A stretch of DNA of 64,000 bases from NCBI GenBank assembly GCA_017163975.1, contig JAFFSR010000221.1:3782001-3846000 (forward strand), written 5' to 3'. Position 1 is the first letter of the stretch. Each line of letters opens with the position of its first letter. Both the position numbers and the translations under genes were made by a program. This stretch comes from Anastatus disparis. Its lineage: Eukaryota > Arthropoda > Insecta > Hymenoptera > Eupelmidae. The notes beneath the pieces were generated by a model. It did not search any database. It was not told the origin of the DNA and saw only the letters and a list, made by a program, of their open reading frames with translations. Positions 61,401 to 64,000 of this stretch are shown piece by piece.

Positions 61401-63197
61401 CTCTCTGAGCAGGTAAATTTTTCCAAAAATTTTGCATATCATAGTAACAAAGCTTAAATTAAAAATATATTTTAACTACCTGTTTCTTCAGTTTATCAAA
61501 GTCATCCTTGAATTCTTCGGTTTCCCATTTTTCGTCAACGTGCTTCTTTAAAAATTCACGCACGTACGGAAATAGGGTGTCCTGTAAATTAAAAAAAAAC
61601 ATAAATAGTATATAAAATAAATAATTATTTATATTTTTAAATAAAAATTAATAACTTAAAGCTTTTTATTTAAATGAATAAAAAAAATGAAAGGAAAGCC
61701 AAGTTAGCAGTATTGAGTTTCACCGTGGCTAGAAAAACTACAGGAAATAAAAAAAAAAAGGCATAATGCATAGGAACAATTAAAATAGGTGAAACTCAAT
61801 CCAGGTCTTCCTCCGCCTAGAAACAAGAGCTCCATTTTGTAAGTACTTTTTCTCCTTTTCTCCTTCTTCGGCCTTACGCGAATATATACCCCGCGTGAAA
61901 TGCACGTATATACCCATCTATATACACGACCTCGCGCAACTTTGTGCCACTTTTGCATGAGTCCAGAAAAAAAAGCACGATATATCGTGTATATATTTTT
62001 TATTTGTTAAACCCACGCGCGGGATGCTGCCCTTTAGGACCTTGATGACTATTAAAAAATCGATCAGGTTTTCTCTTACTCGTATACCCAACTTTCTCAC
62101 ATTGTCCGTGCCGAAAAAAAAAACGTGCAAAAATCATAGAAAGTGATTTCTTTGTTCTTTAACGTAAGGGCTCGTATTTAAATTTGATCGGCGATTAAAG
62201 GGAATAATAAGAGAATAAATGTTGACGAGGAAAATGAGTGGACGAAAAACCCAACCCAAGAGAGAAAATGGGCAAAGCTGTTGAGAGAGAGAGAGAGAAA
62301 GAAAGAGATAGAGGGAGGGCTGGCTTCTCTTGCGGAAACCGTTAGACGCAGAAATGGCTCCTCTATCATCTTTTCTCTTGTGCTCGATTCACGAAAATAT
62401 ATGCGACACATGCTGATATATAATGCCATGGCCCCCCTCACCTTAATCCAAAAAAAAAAAAAATTATATCCTGATTTCATATAAAAAGTATTGAGAAAGG
62501 TATTGAGAAAATAATATGGGAAAACCGAAAATATGGATATTTCGTACGTGCAAATCGAAAATCTATCAAGCTAAGCATAAAAATCGAAAGATATAAAAAA
62601 AATATTGCATGCATGTCGCGAAAAAAAAAAGAACAAGTTGATACAGGAAAAGTGAGCGGCGCGAGCTTCCAACGGCCGTTACCAGAGGCGGCCGGCATTG
62701 TCGCCTTCATTGCAAATGTAAAAAGATCTCACAAGCCCAATGAAAATATAATCAGAAATTATAAAAAATGCATATCCACGTATTCCCAGTATCATAATCA
62801 ACGTTATTTTAAATTCGCCGATGAAAATTTTGACGTACTATCAGAGAAATCAATAAAAATGCAAAGAAAACCGAGCGGCTTTTTTTTTCCGGTTAGCCGC
62901 GCGTCCCCTTTTAGCTAGAAACACCGCCAGAGCGCTGTGCAACAGCAGCCAGCCTTTGTGCCTTATCTCTAGGGGCCTCCCCTACTTTGCTCCCAGCTCC
63001 AATTTTTTTTTTTCCCGGATTAAAGGTCGAATTTTAATTAAAGTATAAAAAAAAAATTCAAGTTGATTAATTAAAGAAACACGTACCTTCACAAAGCTTA
63101 TGCTAGAAGTTGTGCCCTCGATGTCGAGAAGGATAGTCGATACTTCCTCAAGTATGAGTTCTTCGGATTCGGTAGCGCTACGCTTCTCACCGGCCAT
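51020..63197 (-). CDS. Enoph: enolase-phosphatase E1 with long acidic C-terminal tail (six exons)
   Basis: HAD-family enzyme of the methionine salvage pathway, expected to convert 2,3-diketo-5-methylthiopentyl-1-phosphate to the acireductone by enolisation and dephosphorylation with Mg2+ (family knowledge). Exons, 5' to 3': 63197-63087, 61581-61480, 59641-59457, 53124-52992, 52913-52790 and 52479-51020. All junctions are GT-AG and in phase; total about 704 residues. HAD motif I is DIEGTT (Asp25, Glu27), motif II is YSSGS with Lys164 (155-164), and the acidic motif is FLTD (Asp215). Family signatures VLWQMD, LKQLQG and KLLFG are also present. The core ends near residue 260, the usual family length. 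The remaining about 440 residues are Glu/Lys/Val/Thr-rich, with no domain. The start is ATG at 63195-63197; an in-frame GTG 30 bp upstream is not needed. There are no obvious defects in catalytic residues. Confidence 0.95.
51560..51720 (-). repeat. 24-bp tandem units in the E1 tail
   Basis: Repeats encoding EKAVVE(T/K) and EKAPVET. Codon-level similarity is high (shared GTTTCTACC..GCC blocks on the plus strand). Confidence 0.7.
52790..52913 (-). CDS. Enoph: E1 exon 5
   Basis: Residues 178-219(split), with GHFDTEVG and VLFLTDV (motif III/IV Asp). Acceptor TTACAG, donor AAAG|GTTTG. Followed by a 310-bp intron. Confidence 0.95.
52992..53124 (-). CDS. Enoph: E1 exon 4
   Basis: Residues 133(split)-177, with the motif II region [17 protein letters not shown]. 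Acceptor TTCCAG, donor AAG|GTATTA. 133 bp. The intron to exon 5 is only 78 bp. Confidence 0.95.
54262..54423 (+). mobile_element. tRNA-derived SINE, copy 6 (3'-truncated)
   Basis: In E1 intron 3, antisense to the gene. Box A is GTGGCTCATTCGG, box B is CGAGTTCGAATC, body to TTAGCATCGCAAT, then ends without the usual tail. It shares the TCATTCGGTAGAACG head variant with the copy at 58089. Confidence 0.8.
55531..55795. mobile_element. 265-bp piggyBac-type MITE
   Basis: CCCTTAAATGGTAACGTC on the left and its near reverse complement on the right are flanked by TTAA on both sides (55527-55530, 55796-55799). TTAA duplication with CCC..GGG ends is diagnostic of the piggyBac superfamily. An internal diverged copy of the right end (ACGTTACCATTC) lies at 55751. 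No transposase. It lies in E1 intron 3. Confidence 0.8.
55984..57096. mobile_element. 1.1-kb GC-ended TIR element with CTCGAGTA core
   Basis: Perfect 15-bp terminal inverted repeats CCCGAGTAACCTTTT. The outer about 120-150 bp on each side are GC-rich with inverted subterminal GCCGAAT, GAAGTCGG and GCGTGGCGGCG-type blocks. The middle (about 56410-56790) is a run of roughly 45-bp units ending in TTTTTTTCGAGTACTCGAG. No transposase frame, so nonautonomous. No clear target duplication, and superfamily unknown. It lies in E1 intron 3. Confidence 0.75.
58089..58294 (+). mobile_element. tRNA-derived SINE, copy 7
   Basis: In E1 intron 3, antisense to the gene. Complete from GGTCGTCAGTGGCTCATTCG to the A-rich tail. 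The loop region TATCGTAATC in the head and TTTGTTCACAAAACACAC in the body are shared with the copy at 54262. Confidence 0.85.
58934..59112. repeat. cluster of inverted GTGCGT(A/C)AAATT motifs
   Basis: The motif occurs at 58936, inverted at about 58985-59000, direct at 59024, and inverted near the end at about 59100-59110 (TTAACGCACTAG), with a GC-richer patch (59060-59090). Probably a small hairpin element. Confidence 0.45.
59457..59641 (-). CDS. Enoph: E1 exon 3
   Basis: Residues 72-133, with [19 protein letters not shown], a family signature. Acceptor TTTAG|GCT, donor ACA|GTAAGT. The last codon (His133) is split with exon 4. Confidence 0.95.
59642..61479 (-). other. E1 intron 2
   Basis: About 1.8 kb, AT-rich. 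A GC-richer patch at 61190-61430 is unexplained. No gene or recognised transposon. Confidence 0.75.
61480..61581 (-). CDS. Enoph: E1 exon 2
   Basis: Residues 38-71, starting [14 protein letters not shown], typical of the cap region of E1. Acceptor TTACAG, donor CAG|GTAGTT. 102 bp, phase 0 at both ends. Confidence 0.95.
61582..63086 (-). other. E1 intron 1
   Basis: About 1.5 kb. It holds GA/CT-rich, CpG-containing stretches (61850-62100, 62270-62420, 62630-62980) with small incidental open frames on both strands. No inserted gene or clear transposon. GC is higher than in other introns, so part may be regulatory. Confidence 0.8.
63087..63197 (-). CDS. Enoph: E1 exon 1
   Basis: Encodes residues 1-37, including motif I ([15 protein letters not shown]). 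Donor AAG|GTACGT. Ends in phase 0. Confidence 0.95.
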
Positions 63198-64000
63198 GTT
63201 CTTAGGTGCTTTTCTTCTTTTCTCCACGTAGAATATATAACGGCTTTATATTAAAGCAATTCTTTTAACGCCTTTTAAATTTTACTCTTCACCGTATTTC
63301 GCCGAACTTTTCCTTCTTCAACTACTGTTACTACTGTACTTTTTTTTATATGTAGAAATGTAAAAAATTTGACGTCTTTTTAAATATTTAAAGAGCTGGA
63401 AACGATCAAGCCCGAGTTTAAAAAAAAAAATAACCGTTAAACTACCACAACCTCGAGGACAACGACGGGCGCCTATACACGACAATGATGACGATGACGA
63501 CTACTACGACGACGACGGCGACGACGCCAGACAGCACACAAAATTGTACAAAATGAGAGAGAGAAAAGAGGGACAGTTTTCGCGCACACGCACAGAAACT
63601 ATTACCGTTGCTGCTGCTGCTTGCTTCTGCTGCTCCCGCTCTGGGCTCTCTACTGCTGGTTATTCACTCACTCTTTTGCCCGCCGCTCTCTCGTTTTGTG
63701 CCGGCTACAGTAAATTCCCTTCCTTCCTGTGCTTTTTCACTCTCTTCCCGTCTCTTTCTTTATCACTGTATTAGTATTAAAGCCGGTGGCGGCTGAAAAA
63801 GAGAGGCAAAATATACTGCGGCGGCGCGACTAGACTACCCACACTCTTGCAAATATATGCCAAATATATAGAAACGTGAATGTGTGGAAGATACCATATA
63901 CATGTAGAATAAGACAGGGTGCGAAAATATAATCTATATAGTCCTTATGGCAATGTGGCATCAGTAGAACGAAGACAGAGTAAGAAAGACAAGGAAAAAG
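63198..64000 (-). promoter_or_regulatory. likely 5' leader and promoter region of the E1 gene
   Basis: GC-richer than the introns, with CGG/GCC-rich sequence at 63790-63830 and a (GAC/GAT)n trinucleotide block at 63477-63533, plus (TGC)n at 63612-63630. No in-frame ATG with a longer open frame reaches exon 1. Transcription start not identifiable by eye. A divergent gene beyond the right edge is possible. Confidence 0.4.
63477..63533. repeat. (GAC/GAT)n trinucleotide repeat
   Basis: GACGATGACGAC-type repeats of about 57 bp just upstream of the E1 gene. Confidence 0.85.

Noticed and set aside
62178..62918. Small open frames within E1 intron 1
   Set aside because: They lie in a defined intron, are low complexity, and overlap on both strands.
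63197..63227. Ten extra residues upstream of the E1 ATG
   Set aside because: The frame would have to start at GTG; the ATG at 63195-63197 gives the expected N-terminus.

Overview
The window is strongly AT-rich animal DNA with spliced genes, tRNA-derived SINEs, many miniature inverted-repeat elements (MITEs), a decayed LINE and long (GA)n, (TA)n and polypyrimidine tracts. There are no operons, ribosome binding sites or CRISPR arrays. Two genes can be supported: an enolase-phosphatase E1 gene with a long acidic tail, and an ankyrin-repeat gene whose C-terminus resembles a PRANC domain. From general knowledge, that pair in so AT-rich a genome suggests an insect, most likely a hymenopteran and perhaps a parasitoid wasp. 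The taxon is inferred, not proven.

Layout. 1-42.9 kb: no convincing intact gene. There is a short coding-like stretch with one in-frame stop (603-788), a promoter-like cluster with CCAAT and CRE sites (1.3 kb), several GA/CT-rich CpG-bearing islands (1.0-1.5, 3.3-3.7, 11.0-12.2, 13.1-13.8, 17.2-17.5 and 19.6-21.5 kb), five SINE copies, about ten fold-back or TIR elements, a LINE reverse-transcriptase fragment (38 kb) and two dispersed duplications (31.3/40.9 kb and 39.7/48.6-49.6 kb). 42.9-44.9 kb: the two-exon ankyrin gene on the plus strand, about 537 residues, with an exact 48-bp internal tandem duplication. A TA-flanked MITE lies just upstream and a very long ATTTAC-type inverted repeat just downstream. 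46.5-50.7 kb: AT-rich intergenic DNA. 51.0-63.2 kb: the six-exon enolase-phosphatase E1 gene on the minus strand, about 704 residues. Its 6.3-kb intron 3 holds two SINEs, a piggyBac-type MITE and a 1.1-kb GC-ended TIR element. 63.2-64.0 kb: the likely leader and promoter of that gene.

The two genes show no functional link. E1 is a methionine-salvage enzyme. The ankyrin gene belongs to a repeat-protein class whose PRANC-type members are known from poxviruses, Wolbachia and parasitoid wasps. It is the most likely place in the window for unusual biology. The rest is best read as a repeat-rich gene desert with possible regulatory islands.
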